Positions 1 to 11,008 of a DNA stretch of 64,000 nt are shown one piece after another. Under the pieces are notes generated by a model. The model made no database searches. It was not told the origin of the DNA and worked only from the letters and a program-made list of their open reading frames with translations. The position numbers and the translations under genes are program-made. Source of the stretch: Campanula takesimana (Eukaryota > Streptophyta > Magnoliopsida > Asterales > Campanulaceae); NCBI GenBank assembly GCA_026119855.1, contig JAOWBW010000105.1:806001-870000 (forward strand), in the 5' to 3' direction. The first letter of the stretch is position 1; every line of letters starts with the position of its first letter.

Positions 1-836
1 CTCTATTTTCTCAATTATCCTTCTCCATTTTAGCATACACTTAAAAAAATTCATCATCTTTTGAGTGAAATAGATCCCAATAATAATTATTTCAACACTC
101 AAAATTCCCAAAAATTTTCACCATTCAACTACAATCCTAATGATTTTAACTTAGAGAACCAATCTTCCAACCAACCCCGTCCCAAAAATGTTTCAAATCC
201 TTTTTATCCACCAAATTTTATGCCTTCAGCTGTCTCAAATTTCATGCATTCAGTGTGCAAAATTGGAATTCATATCCTTACCCTATGCAATTTCAACCAC
301 CTCAGCCCCATTATTATCCTAATAATCCTTAAATGCAAAATTGGAATTCATATCCTTATCCTATGCGTGATTCAAGAGTTCATCAACAATTGCAGAAGGA
401 TCTAGTCAAGCACATATGGGCAAAGTTCGGAAACCATGTGTGATTTAATAATTTTATTCTTTCATTAATTGTGGAGCGAGCTAAGTGTATTGTAACTTTT
501 CTTATTTTGAATTATAATTATCGTCATTTATCTAATTATTTAATTGCAAAAAAAAATCAATTTAGTGTAAAATATTATTTTAATTATAAATAATAATAAT
601 AATTATTATTTTACTAATCATAAAAATAGAGAATATATAAAAAATAAAAATGATATAAAAGTAGTGGGGTATAGAATGATGAGTGGGAGGGAGATGAAAT
701 TTAATTTCAACTTACTATTGTAGGGGGTTGTATGAAATGGGTGTATGAAAGATGAGGTGGATATGAGGTGAATAAGATAAAGTGTTAAAGTAGTTGTATG
801 AAATGGGGAGGGGAGTTGAAACCATTGTGGGTAGTC
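1..836 (+). mobile_element. PIF/Harbinger deletion derivative (left end outside window)
   Basis: Related to the full-length Harbinger at 22957-26640. The left part matches the start of its ORF1, and the sequence then jumps directly to the last codons of its transposase and its 3' tail. The right terminal repeat CCATTGTGGGTAGTC (822-836) differs from the full-length copy's CCATTGTGGATGGTC at two positions and is followed by TTA, the expected 3-bp target type. Most of ORF1 and nearly all of ORF2 are missing, so it can only move if a transposase acts in trans. The left terminus lies before base 1. Confidence 0.85.
61..443 (+). pseudogene. Fused Harbinger ORF1 start / transposase end
   Basis: The 5' half encodes the Asn/Pro-rich start of Harbinger ORF1 (motif NQPRP, also present near 23500). 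The 3' half encodes the extreme C-terminus of the transposase (QLQKDLVKHIWAKFG, as at 26118-26168). The join lies inside a short duplication: the segment GCAAAATTGGAATTCATATC occurs near 258 and near 334, with an in-frame stop between the copies. No catalytic residues remain. It is a scar of internal deletion and not a working gene. Confidence 0.75.
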
Positions 837-1119
837 TTAGTCATCCTCATGAAAATCTAAAACTTGTATTGATAGTGTTGCTGATGGAGTATCTATAACA
901 AGTTTCAGATTTTTATTAAGAAATCAATTTAAAATTATTGCTCAAACTTCATTCGTAGTAAAAGTGAAAAAATAATGAAAATCATTTAGGGACGGAGAGA
1001 GTAATAGTTAACATTTTTTTTTTTTTTTTTATGAATATATTAAAGAAAATTTGTAAATTTTCCTTACCTATGGGTATTACTATTACTTGATTGATAATGG
1101 GATGTAGCTGAATGGAAAA
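837..1119. other. Intergenic, AT-rich; one-sided Stowaway end
   Basis: No gene seen. GGGACGGAGAGAGTA near 990-1004 is the right end of a Stowaway-type MITE whose left end I could not place. A run of about 20 T follows. Confidence 0.5.
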
Positions 1120-1124
1120 TGGTT

Positions 1125-1609
1125 TGATAGAACAATTTTAATCCCTGAATGCCACACTCATATTTAAGTAAGAAAGAGGAAAGATGAAGCGGAAGCATGT
1201 AATAAATGTATACCTGTTGAATCCATTATTGTGTCTTGAAGGGAGATTAAGGATGATGAAGATGTAGGGAGATGATCTTCTAAATGAGAGTGTCTCTTAA
1301 GTTTCTCAGAATTTCTTCTAGATAATTATGAAGAGAGTATGTAGAGAGAAAAGTAAGAATCAAGTATGTTTAAGGCTTGATGGAGGGGCCTTTATATAGT
1401 AAACATGGTGACACTTCAAATAGGGACCATACCTATTCATTTCCAAAGCAATGTTGATTTACCATCTTGCCCATCAAAGATAGATAAATAACATTTCAGG
1501 GATTCTACACATTGATTATTTTGACCATACTTTATATTAATGTCATAGTTATGATTTTATTTATGGAAGGTACCAAATTATTTGTGTTGCAAGCCACATT
1601 GATCTAACA
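1125..1609 (-). repeat. Copia 3' LTR
   Basis: Matches 6798-7284 with few differences. On the minus strand it starts TGTTAGATC and ends TCTATCA. The internal purine tract AAGTGGGAGAT (plus strand 1610-1620) abuts it, which marks this copy as the 3' LTR. Confidence 0.92.
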
Positions 1610-1620
1610 ATCTCCCACTT
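1610..1620 (-). other. Polypurine tract of the copia element
   Basis: On the minus strand AAGTGGGAGAT lies directly before the LTR start TGTTAG, the usual place and composition for plus-strand DNA priming. Confidence 0.75.
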
Positions 1621-2599
1621 GGGTTGCAAAACAAATTTCTTCCTTTAAATCATAAATACAACATAAATGATAACCCAAATGTGCACTTTGTTATCACTTA
1701 TAACAATCTCGTCCATTAGTCATACAAGTATAGAACTAAAGGGGCAGTCGTTGTATTGATTCGCAACTAAACCCACTATAATTACATATACTAATTCAAC
1801 TAAATGACATAGATCAAAGTATGGATGTGTAGCATGGATCTTAATGAATATATACATATTCTTCCAACTAGTCCAACTTAACCAAATGAGATCAAAACTT
1901 TAAATGAAAGAACAACACAAACTCCCACTATACTAAATGTTATCAAAAGTTGTTACACCCATATGAGCAACATGCTCGTGAAACACTGGAGATGATATCA
2001 TAAATGGATCCTCTAAATAGAGTTTGTTTCTATAAGTTGTATCCCTTTCGTTCATGTTGTACTCTTTTCTTTATAACAAGATAATTAATGTCTAAATCCA
2101 TAAACTCTTGTTAGAGTACAGAACTGCTACCTGATAGTCATATCTTAATTGGTCTTTCGACACTTGTTTTGACAAATCACAGTCCATTAAAACATATGCA
2201 GCCATATATTTAACTAATGTCGGAATACCTAATGATCTCAAGATGATCCGACTTCAAAACATAGGCATGTAGTTCTTTAGTGTTTTGTAAATACTTCTAT
2301 CATTCTTTTGGCTGCTACTTAATGTCCTTTCCGGATTGCTTTGGTATTGACAAAGCATCCCAACGTTAAATGCAAGATTTACGTATACATTAAGCTTCCT
2401 ACTGCTGATGCAAAGAGGGAATTTTCCATATACTTGGATTCAAAATTTACCTTTAGGACACTGTTTGAGACTAAGAATGTCTCCTTTAAAATTAGGGGTG
2501 TCATGTGGTTTACAGTTTTACATGCTAAACCTTTTGTAATACCTTTCCATATGGCCTTTTTGTGATAATCCTAAAACATCTCGTGAGCGATCACGGTGA

Positions 2600-3264
2600 A
2601 TTTGGATTCTTAATACAAAGATGCCTTACCAAGATCTTTCATTTCAAATAAGAAATTTCTTAGTTTCCTTAATAAGGTTCATATCATTACTAGCAAGCAA
2701 AATATCATCCACATATAAGACCAAAATTATAATTTACTCCCACTGAACTTATGGTATATTTAATATTTACCAAGATTCATTTCAAAACAAATGAAAGAAT
2801 AACTTGGTTAAATTCTAAATACCATTAATGAGAAGTTTTACTTAAGTTCATAAATGAATTTCTCCATATAGATAGTTTCCTTAATGTCTCCATTAAGAAA
2901 AGTTTTCTAATATCCATTTAATGAAGCTTAAGATCAAAGGTGCTATTAGCCATAATGATCCTAAGGAGCTTTTAGAAGATACCGGAAAAGTGTTTCTTTC
3001 TTTATAATCAATACCTTTCTTATGAGTTAAAATCTTTAGCAACTGGATGGGCTTTATATCTTTCAACATTACTTTGTGAATCCTTTTAGGTCTTAGAGAC
3101 CCATTTATAGGTTTCACATCCTTATGTAATGAAATAAGATCCCAAACGTTGTTATCTTTCAAAAGATTGTAACTCTTTATTATAGGTTTCACATCTTTAT
3201 GTAATGAAATAAGATCCCAAACGTTGTTATCTTTCAAAAGATTGTAACTCTTTATTAATGGCAT
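2600..3264 (-). pseudogene. Copia reverse transcriptase remnant
   Basis: Minus-strand translation in shifting frames gives copia RT pieces: DNNVWDLISLHKDVKPI (near 3245-3107), HKKGIDYKE (near 3010) and the catalytic LYVDDILLASND at about 2719-2684, with intact YVDD at 2701-2715. Downstream, IQIHRDRSRDVLGLSQKGH continues the family pattern. Frameshifts separate the pieces. A 75-bp in-frame tandem duplication (3106-3255) repeats 25 residues near the RT start. RNase H sequence presumably continues to about 1625 but is too decayed to delimit. Confidence 0.85.
3106..3255. repeat. 75-bp tandem duplication inside the RT remnant
   Basis: TATAGGTTTCACATC starts at 3106 and again at 3181, and the two 75-bp units are almost identical. 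75 is a multiple of three, so the duplication keeps frame and repeats 25 residues. Confidence 0.9.
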
Positions 3265-3909
3265 TAATCTTCTTATGAGAATTAGGACTATTGATGGTTT
3301 TATGGAAGATAAATAGATTATCTCCCAATATACCTAAGTGTCCTTTATTCTCGACAAGATACACTTAATGAATATCCGGAATTGCATTCCTTCTTACTCT
3401 ATTTGATCTTCCAAATGGCACCGGTTCTATCTTATTTTGAGGTTATTGAATTTTCTTATAGGGAAATCATATTTATTTTGAATTGTATGTTCTTCTTGAA
3501 TATCAAGTAAAAAACTTGATATCCAATTAGATCTATAGGAAGTGGTATATAAATGGATTCCATATAAATGAATTCCTCTTCCTTTTCAAATTCAAAATAT
3601 TACTCCAAATTCTCCCACTAAATTCAACATCCTTAAAAGAACCTAGCATTTCTCGTTTTTTCAAAACGTTCTAACTTTCGGGTTGTAAAATGTATATATC
3701 CCCTAGTTCTCTCGGCTTACCCCATGAATATCTACTAATAATCTTACGTCTAACTTGCCCTTAGTAGACTTATAAAGTCTATCTTTATGCTAGACAACCC
3801 CATAAATGAATATGATTTAAGGACGAATAAGGAACGCGTCCTTAAATCATTAAGGGTTTATATTAGTAGCTTTAGAGGGAGCTTTAATGAGAATTAAATT
3901 TGCGGTTTT

Positions 3910-4236
3910 TCAATGTATCGCCCATAATGAGTGAGGTAAAGAAATCATATTTCTTACCATATCCTTAAAGATTTTACTACGTTTCTCATCTACACTATTC
4001 ATGGAGGCCGAATCCGGCATAGTGTAGTGAGTGACAATCCCACACTCTTTTAGATAGCGAGCAAAAAGGACCCGGACGTATTTCCCCAAAACCGTTATTC
4101 CAATCATAGTATTCACCACTATGATCGGATTTAACGTTCTTAATAGTCTTCCTAAGTTGACTTTCAACTTAGGTCTTATAAGACTTGAAAAAACGTCCAA
4201 ATTGAAACTTTTCATGAAGTAAATAAATGTACTCAT
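3910..4236 (-). pseudogene. Copia integrase core remnant
   Basis: The C-terminal part reads GIVTHYTMPDSASMN then DMVRNMISL, matching the copia integrase stretch around the catalytic Glu, where the family has MNGVAERRN. Here the segment reads MNSVDEKRS, so the strongly conserved context is altered. The N-terminal part has drifted. Inactive. Confidence 0.8.
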
Positions 4237-4869
4237 AATGAGAGTAGTTCTCTATGAACATAATAAATTGTTGTTGACCATTCTATGAAGGGGTAGTGAA
4301 TGGTCCACAACTATCCATATATATTAGTTCTAGAACACTTGATGCTCTCGAGAATACTATAATGTTTGTAAATTTACTTTAAGGCTTTTAATTGCAAAAG
4401 TATTTTCCAAATTATCAAGTTTGTTTAAGATTTTCTTTCAACATAAGCTTATCAATTTTCCTCTTGGAAATATGACCCAAATGTTATGTCTTAATGAAAA
4501 TAAAATTTACTTGATAACTTTTGCTTTCTAGTTTTGGTTTTATTATTAAGGGATACATTTATTGTTTAAATAATGTCGAGTAAATAAAGAATACTTGACA
4601 AAGTACTAGTACCAATAACCTTGGAATTTAAAAAATAAAGATCACAAAATGAACAAAATAACCTTCTTTATTCAATATTGTGATATATATATATATATAT
4701 TAAATTCCGTTCAAATGACGGTACAACAAATGTATTATTTATACAAACAATACTTAGTACTTAACAATAACTGAAAAAGAGTCCTTATGCCTAAAACTTT
4801 AACCGGATTCCCAGCTTCCATATAGATGAATCTCTCATCTTTACTGGTTCTTCGGTAACTCAGGCAATC

Positions 4870-5380
4870 CTACACAAACATACTTATGTGAGTTGTTGCA
4901 CAAAAATCAACCACCATGTATATGTAGGGATTGAAACCAAATTTAGCCTTAATACAAACAAGACCAAATGACATACCTTTCTTAGCACGCCAAGCGTGAT
5001 ACTTAGGGCAGTCGAACTTCATGTGTGTAAGGTCCTTGCAAAAGAAGCATTTATTTTCTTTATGATCATTGGATGATCCCCTTACGCTTCTTTTTACTTG
5101 CAACCGCAATGTCCGTCCCTCTTCTTTTTGTCCCGTGAGAAGAGGTAGATGCCAAACATCCCTCAATCATATCAAGGAATGTTTTAGCATCAATGTCCTT
5201 GGAGACACCGGTCAAAATGGTCTCTGGGACAACTATATTCATGATCATTAGGCTCACACGGTTGGAGCGTTCCCACTTCTCATTATTTAAGCAATCTTCT
5301 TGAGTGCTTATATCAGAAAGAGGAAGAGGAAACGGTTCCCTTAATGCGTGATCTATGTCCATATAGCCTAAGATCATCAT
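4870..5380 (-). pseudogene. Copia gag, zinc knuckle and protease remnant
   Basis: Two overlapping minus-strand frames. 5380-5066 is gag-like (NNEKWERSNRVSLMIMN). 5166-4870 holds a CX2CX4HX4C zinc knuckle (Cys at about 5049, 5040 and 5010) followed by PKYHAWRAKKG and a protease-like VDFCATTHIS at about 4911, where the active form has D-S-G. The Ser-Gly to Phe-Cys change destroys the aspartic protease signature. A frameshift separates the two frames near 5100. Confidence 0.85.
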
Positions 5381-5470
5381 TAATTTATTTTTTCAAGTTT
5401 TAAAATTAGTCCCGTTTAGCATCGGTACTGTACTCACAGCAATGATTATGGACGAAGCAATAAGTAAATC

Positions 5471-6419
5471 TGTTGGGTTTTGAGAACAAAAAAGAATGAA
5501 AACAAAAACATGAATAAGAAACTACAAAATGAAAAATGATTAATTATATCAACGAAATCCATCAATAAGACAATCAACATGACATCAAAACTAATCTTTG
5601 GATTGCGAGTTGATTCATAAATCATTGTCTTAGATGACAAGTAATTTGAACAATATTTGATTAAATGCATAATCTTCCTTTGGGTAGTCTTAAGCATTTA
5701 ATAAAACAACTTAATGTTTATTTTATTTGTCATCACATGAATGTTAAAGTTTAGTCAAATGTCAAGATCTTCTTTGGAAAATTCAAGTCATTCACATATT
5801 AACTCAAACATTCAACACTTTAATAATTTTGCATTTAAATAACGTTAATCACTTGGGTGATAATATTATTTAAACAATGAATAAAATTATTTAAGCATAT
5901 AATTAATCAGGGCTTTAAGGTTTGAAAAATTAATGTTTTGCCCAAGGGAAACAAAAGTTGTACAGAAAATAAGAATTTTTCAAAAAAATCTGTGAACAGT
6001 GACTGCTCGGCCGAGTCAAGGGAAGTGCTCGGCCGAGCACTTTAAATCAGATTGTTTGAAAATTGATCTGCTCGGCCGAGCAGAACAGAGGACACGGCCG
6101 AGCACTTTTAATCAGAACGTTTTGCCCTTGTTGACATACAATGCGCGGCCGAGCAAATCCCAACGCTCGGCCGTGCAAGTCTTGGTCCGACCGGGCATAG
6201 CAAAAAACCCGACCAGATTATCAAGAGAACCGAACCGGACTCGACCAAAGATCCAACCGGTTTATGTCAATTTTGGCGCCTGTTCATCTGCTCGGCCGAG
6301 CAAAACAAAGGACTCGGCCGAGCAGTTCGCGCCTTTTCATATGCTCGGCCGAGCAGAACAAAGGACTCGGCCGAGCAAGGCGAATTCTGCACTTCTGAAT
6401 TTTGTTTAAAAATTTCCCA
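5471..6419 (-). mobile_element. Probable nested solo LTR in the copia leader
   Basis: Starts TGTTGGG and ends TTTCCCA on the plus strand, flanked by AAATC at 5466-5470 and 6420-6424. Removing it leaves a copia leader of about 460 bp, a more usual size. The reversed orientation is inferred from similarity of its end (AACCCAACA on the minus strand) to the LTR at 54817-56326. No internal region is seen. The boundaries rest on TG..CA plus a 5-bp match, so they are less certain than the other LTR calls. Confidence 0.55.
6006..6375. promoter_or_regulatory. Phased CGNNCG palindrome cassette, copy A
   Basis: Ten palindromes, mostly CTCGGCCGAG, in five pairs. Centres are 6010.5/6032.5, 6075.5/6097.5, 6148.5/6170.5, 6295.5/6317.5 and 6348.5/6370.5, each pair exactly 22 bp apart. 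Two weaker pairs also show 22-bp spacing: CGACCG at 6190.5 with CGACCA at 6212.5, and ACCGG centres at 6236.5 and 6258.5. The GC-rich block contrasts with AT-rich surroundings. Function inferred: protein-binding enhancer array of an LTR. Confidence 0.75.
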
Positions 6420-6783
6420 AAATCAATGAATTGCAAGCAGATCCACATGATATGTACTTAAAACATAAAATCACGTTATATAGGGATAATCTTGCTTTAA
6501 ATTAGTGGAATCAAGTGAGTAGATCCACATGGTATGTTCATTACAACATAAACCATGCTTTTAAGGGATAGTCTCACATGAACCATTTTAAAGAACAAAA
6601 ACTTTTCAAACCATTTACTTAATTTAGATGAAGATCATCAGCACTCTATTAACGAATTAGAGTCCCTAATCGACATAAAAAACCTTAAGATTCAACAGGG
6701 AAAATGAATCATAGTTAAAGTTAAAGCGGTTTAATGCTTTTTCTTAATACAAGAACTCAAACTCAAACTAAATAATGAGCGGG

Positions 6784-6795
6784 GCTCTGATACCA
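6784..6795 (-). other. Copia primer binding site (initiator tRNA-Met type)
   Basis: On the minus strand TGGTATCAGAGC lies two bases inside the right LTR, matching the complement of the 3' end of plant initiator tRNA-Met. It fixes the element's orientation. Confidence 0.9.
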
Positions 6796-6797
6796 AT

Positions 6798-7284
6798 TGA
6801 TAGAACAATTTTAATCTCTGAATGCCACACTCATATTTAAGTAAGAGAAAGAGGAAAGATGAAGCGGAAGCATGTAATAAATGTATACCTGTTGAATCCA
6901 TTATTGTGTCTTGAAGGGAGATTAAGGATGATGAAGATGTAGAGAGATGATCTTCTAAATGAGAGTGTCTCTTAAGTTTCTCAGAATTTCTTCTAGATAA
7001 TTATGAAGAGAGTATGTAGAGAGAAAAGTAAGAATCAAGTATATTTAAGGCTTGATGGAGGGGCCTTTATATACTAAACATGGTGATACTTCAAATAGGG
7101 ACCATACCTATTCATTTCCAAAGCAATGTTGATTTACCATCTTGCCCATCAAAGATAGATAAATAACATTTCAGGGATTCTACACATTGACTATTTTGAC
7201 CATACTTTATATTAATGTCATAGTTATGATTTTATTTGTGGAAGGTACCAAATTATTTGTGTTGCAAGCCACATTGATCTAACA
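6798..7284 (-). repeat. Copia 5' LTR
   Basis: 487 bp, near-identical to 1125-1609, followed by the TSD copy TGGTT. A minus-strand TATA-like GTATATAAAGG lies near 7068-7080. Confidence 0.92.
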
Positions 7285-7298
7285 TGGTTATGATTTTA

Positions 7299-7523
7299 GT
7301 CCGTCCCAGAGTATATGTCTACTTTTTTGAAATGACAAATTCTTTTTGCTATTCCTCTCACTCATTATCTCTCCTATTTTACTTATATATTCACAACACC
7401 AATCAACTTATTATTTTCCACCTCACCTTTTCTCTCCTACCTTACTTTTCATACTTACAACACTTACATCACTTCCACTATTTCTTAATCTCCGTGTAGA
7501 GGACATATACTCAGGGACGGAGG
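7299..7523. mobile_element. Stowaway-type MITE, 225 bp
   Basis: Termini CCGTCCCAGAGTATATGTC and the inverse GACATATACTCAGGGACGG pair with one mismatch. TA flanks both sides (7297-7298 and 7524-7525). Confidence 0.85.
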
Positions 7524-7525
7524 TA

Positions 7526-8126
7526 GCAGGTTCTGAAAGTAAATGTATGTAAATCCACACGACTCTCAAAAAAATTAAAAATTTAACTTGACAAATTAAA
7601 TTTAATGTATTATACTATGTCATCTAATAAATCATCAAAACAAGTGCAAACTATATTTTTTCTGGATATTGACAGCAAAATGAAGTATTTCAATTTGACT
7701 TGTTAATATTATAGAAATGTTATTTAATTAGTTTGTACATTTTTTATACCATTATAAAATTGCGTTAAAACTATTTTTTTAATATTAAAACACGACATTT
7801 ATTTCACAAGTGAAAACACAAGTATTTTGGGTACGTGTGAACTAAGTACTTTTAAGGAAAAGGAAAAGGAAAAGATAAATGTAAATATTCTTCGAAACCC
7901 CAAAAGAGAAATAAAATTGATTACTCCCTCCGTCCCTGGCTAAAATTATTAGTTTGACTTTACACTGAAGTTAAGAAAAAAAAATGTTGTGAGTATGAAA
8001 AGTGAAGTTAAGAAGAAAAAAAATGTTGTGAGTATGAAAAGTAAAGTAGGAGAGAGAAAGTGGGTATAAAATTTTTGTTGTGAGAATGACACGTGGGCCC
8101 CATTATGTATTTAAGGTAATAAAGTA
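7526..8126. other. Intergenic with a one-ended Stowaway
   Basis: No gene seen. CTCCCTCCGTCCCTGGC at 7924 is a MITE left end whose right end I could not place; inside it a block containing ATGTTGTGAGTATGAAAAGT is tandemly duplicated (7980-8042). Confidence 0.5.
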
Positions 8127-8392
8127 CTCCCTCCAGTCCAAAATAACTGTCACTTTTGAGTTAAAATTTTGATCCAAAATAACTGTCTCTTTTAAGCTAA
8201 ATGTCCTTCTTACCTTTGCATTGAAACTTGTTTTGTTTTATTAATTGTCTAAGTTGTGTGACATTAATGTAATAATGATGCACACTTAATAGGGGTAAAA
8301 TTGACACTTTTATCACTAAATCATGATATTAATTGCTTTCCTTAAGAATTGTGTAAATGACAAAAAAGACAATTATTTTGAACCGGAGGGAG
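8127..8392. mobile_element. Stowaway-type MITE, 266 bp
   Basis: CTCCCTCCAGTCCAAAATAA at the left pairs with TTATTTTGAACCGGAGGGAG at the right; TA on both sides (8125-8126 and 8393-8394). Confidence 0.85.
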
Positions 8393-8521
8393 TAATTAAA
8401 AACCTTAGTTTGACACAAACCAAAAAGGAAAGTAAGAAGCTGTCCAGAGTAATAGGTATGAAGTTTGTAGTGGCAAGCAAATGTAAGAAATGAATCTTGT
8501 TTACATTAGTTCATCCATAAG

Positions 8522-8650
8522 ACTACTACTACTACTACTACTACAGGCATGCAATAACTTAAATAATCCTAGTATATATTAGCACTCAACTCCTGAAATT
8601 AGACCCCAACAGAATTACATAAACCCATGTAGTAGTAGTAGTAGTAGTAG
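8522..8650. repeat. Complementary trinucleotide repeats around a stop codon
   Basis: (ACT)7AC at 8522-8544 and (GTA)7G at 8629-8650 are perfect inverse complements over 22 bp, separated by 84 bp. In the minus-strand gene the second tract encodes polythreonine and the first lies in the 3' UTR. Confidence 0.9.
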
Positions 8651-8900
8651 AAGAACCACCGGCGGCTGATTCCGGCGACTTGGGGTGGCGACAAAACACT
8701 CTAAACTTGTGTCCTCCCACCAGATGATCGCCATCATCGAAGTTGAGGGCGTAGCTGCAAGGATCATACTGGAATTTGACTTCCCTCGCCCTCCTTGTGC
8801 TTTGATTCTTAACTGCCGCTCTCACTCTCCAAATCATCCTCCGGCATTGCTTCCTACTGCAATTCCTCATCCATCTCCATCTTCCAACCAAACCCATCAA
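8586..8900 (-). CDS. Small plant-specific protein with FxYDxxSYALNFDDG motif, 104 aa
   Basis: Intact single-exon frame. Residues 20-40 are strongly basic (RRMIWRVRAAVKNQ, TRRARE), followed by VKFQYDPCSYALNFDDG at 41-57. I associate this combination with a family of short, uncharacterised plant proteins; its biochemical role is unknown to me. Residues 85-91 are seven Thr encoded by a trinucleotide repeat, then a short hydrophobic stretch and the stop. The start is the first of two adjacent Met codons; a minus-strand TATATAAA box (9081-9088) lies about 180 bp upstream, fitting a short 5' UTR. No signal peptide or clear membrane segment. Confidence 0.7.
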   Translation of the reverse strand: MMGLVGRWRWMRNCSRKQCRRMIWRVRAAVKNQSTRRAREVKFQYDPCSYALNFDDGDHLVGGHKFRVFCRHPKSPESAAGGSSTTTTTTTWVYVILLGSNFRS

Positions 8901-9080
8901 TTATTTTTCAAAATTTATAAGAGATTTCAAGAAAAGTATCTAAACCCCAAATGGGTACTAGATTTCAAGAAATGTGTGTGGGGGGGAGGTTTTAGAAGTT
9001 GAAAAGAGTAGAAATAGGGAGATGGGTGGGCATGAAAAATGGGTAGAAAGGTGTTTTTGAGCAATTAAAAAACAGAGCTC

Positions 9081-9088
9081 TTTATATA
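9081..9088 (-). promoter_or_regulatory. TATA box of the 104-aa gene
   Basis: TATATAAA on the minus strand, about 180 bp before the start codon at 8900. Confidence 0.55.
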
Positions 9089-9099
9089 ACAAAAATGGA

Positions 9100-9935
9100 A
9101 GCTTGACTTTAGAGGAGGTAGAAATGGAAAATAGTAGCTATAAACCCTCGGTGTTAAACAGGGTTCTACTTTTGGTTGCATCGAGACACTCAAATTCCCT
9201 CCCATTTATCTTACCGGAACAGTGGTGGTGATGTGGTGTCTCTATCACAATGTGGTCGTCACACTTGACCACTTATGCCTATTAGACATGACATCTTTCT
9301 TTATTAACTTTTCTCACTTACTCCCCTCTATTTGCTCGCTCCTCTCTTTTTCATTTTCTTTTAACGACTTTGGTGTCGGTGTTTGCGCCCCAATAATCTT
9401 AGTTGTTAAGTGACTCCAAAGAGAATGTTTAGTTGGACTTACATCAGTTGTCACCAAGCTACTCCCACCCGTTGAACACAGAATCCCTTTTACCATTCAT
9501 CAACTCCTTACCGCTGAGCTACCCCGTGAAGGGATGCTCTTCTTTGTGTTTTCTATCTCAACCAATTGTGATTTTGGTTAGGAATTTGTTTAAGGGGAAA
9601 TGAAAATTCTTTTGTGCCCCTACTGATTTGTCTTTCAACAGACGAGTTAGAAAAGAAAACCCTTTTGTTGGTTGGATTTGATTCCTAAAAATCGTCATTT
9701 TCGTCATTTTTCAAAAAGTCATTTTATTCCATTTTGTCCCTCTCTCAAGCCCCTTTCTTTCCTTTTGACCCATTCTTTTATTTATCTCTCACAAAGTGGG
9801 CCTTCTATTGTGACCTGTCATTCTGGGCTACTTTGCTTTCCCCAACTCTATCCCTCTAGGCTCTACATATGTAGCTACAGTGTTGGACTCCTTTCTCTCT
9901 CCCTCCAGGATTGAAAAAAAAAAAAAAAAAAAAAA
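9100..9935. other. Intergenic, pyrimidine-rich
   Basis: Short open frames in both directions have no recognisable motif. It ends in a run of about 23 A (9914-9936) next to the foldback element. Confidence 0.5.
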
Positions 9936-11008
9936 GGCCGAATTGTATTTTGGACCCAAAGTTAGGGGTGTTCCCGTGGCACAGACCGCATTCGATCACT
10001 ATTTATATTTTAGGCTCTAAAGTTGTTATTCTGTTAGCATTTTAAATTTTTTTAACTAGTTTTGTTAGAAAAATTCGTTAACTAATCACGTGCGAGCCAC
10101 ATGTCACTTAACGAACGATGTTTTTGAACAATAATTCATTGATTGTTATTTTAAAGCAAATTGAATGAAAATAAATAGTAAAAATGGAAAATTTTCCATT
10201 TAAGGGCGTTAAATGAAGTTTTCAAAAGTAATAAGTTAGAAAATAAAATTTATTTAAAAATATTAAATTGCTGATAAATAATTATAAATTCCTTTTAAAA
10301 ACAAGAAATTAAATGTTTATCTCAAGTTTAATTTAATATTTTGACTATTTTAATTGAAAATCCAGAAAAAAAAATTATTTTTTAAACCATAATTAATAGT
10401 TTTTAATTTGAGGGAAGGGGTTAAGGGCGGCAGTTGGTGGCCAGGGTAGTGATCGAAGACAAGAACGGGATTCGAAAAAAAATATTAAATCCAAATTCTT
10501 TATTTGTAGTGGTTTCATTTTATTATTTTTAGCGCTTATTTTAAAGTAAATATAAATAATAATTATTATTCTTTCAAAATATATTTAATCAAAATAGTCA
10601 AAGTATAAAATTATACTTGAGAAAACATTTAATGCCTTGTTTTTAAATGAATTTTATAATAATTTATCGAAAATTTAATATTTTTAAATAAATTTTATTT
10701 TCTATCTTATTACTTTCAAAAATTTCATTTAACACCCATAAATGAAAAAAAATCCCAGATTTACTATTCATTTTCATTTAATTTGCTTTAAAATAACGAG
10801 TAATGAATTATTGTTCAAAAACATCCTCCGTTACGTGACATGTGGCTCGCACGTGATTATTTAACGAAATTTTCTAACAAAACTGGTTAAAAGACTTAAA
10901 ATACTAACAGAATGACAACTTTGGGGCCTAAAATGTAAATAGTTATTGAATGGGGTCTGCCATAGGAACACCCCTAAACTTTGGGGCCGAAAATGCAATT
11001 CGCCCTTA
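9936..11008. mobile_element. Long foldback (Mutator-like?) element, about 1.07 kb
   Basis: The left arm (9936 to about 10380) and right arm (about 10580-11008) are imperfect inverted repeats of roughly 430 bp. The ends GGCCGAATTGTATTTTGGAC and GGCCGAAAATGCAATTCGCC pair. Conserved inner blocks include CACGTGCGAGCCACATGTCA against TGACATGTGGCTCGCACGTG. A-rich flanks on both sides hide the target duplication. No coding capacity. Confidence 0.8.

Larger units (their letters stand above)
1120..7289 (-). mobile_element. Degenerate Ty1/copia LTR retrotransposon
   Basis: Two LTRs of about 486 bp (1125-1609 and 6798-7284), each bounded by TG...CA when read on the minus strand, are flanked by the 5-bp duplication TGGTT (1120-1124 and 7285-7289). 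The primer site beside the right LTR and the purine tract beside the left one show that the element is read right to left. Domain order on the minus strand is gag, zinc knuckle, protease, integrase, reverse transcriptase, which is the copia order. All reading frames are interrupted. A probable solo LTR (5471-6419) sits in the leader. Confidence 0.93.

Noticed and set aside
5999..6409. A 136-codon open frame with repeating ARPS and RAEQR words
   Set aside because: It is a by-product of the GC-rich palindrome cassette, which lacks stops; it has no domain and lies in a non-coding leader.
6784..6795. tRNA-like match
   Set aside because: Only the 12-base primer site complementary to tRNA-Met; no tRNA gene.
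9222..9914. Several short frames in the pyrimidine-rich stretch
   Set aside because: No start context, domain or codon pattern; overlapping frames in both strands.
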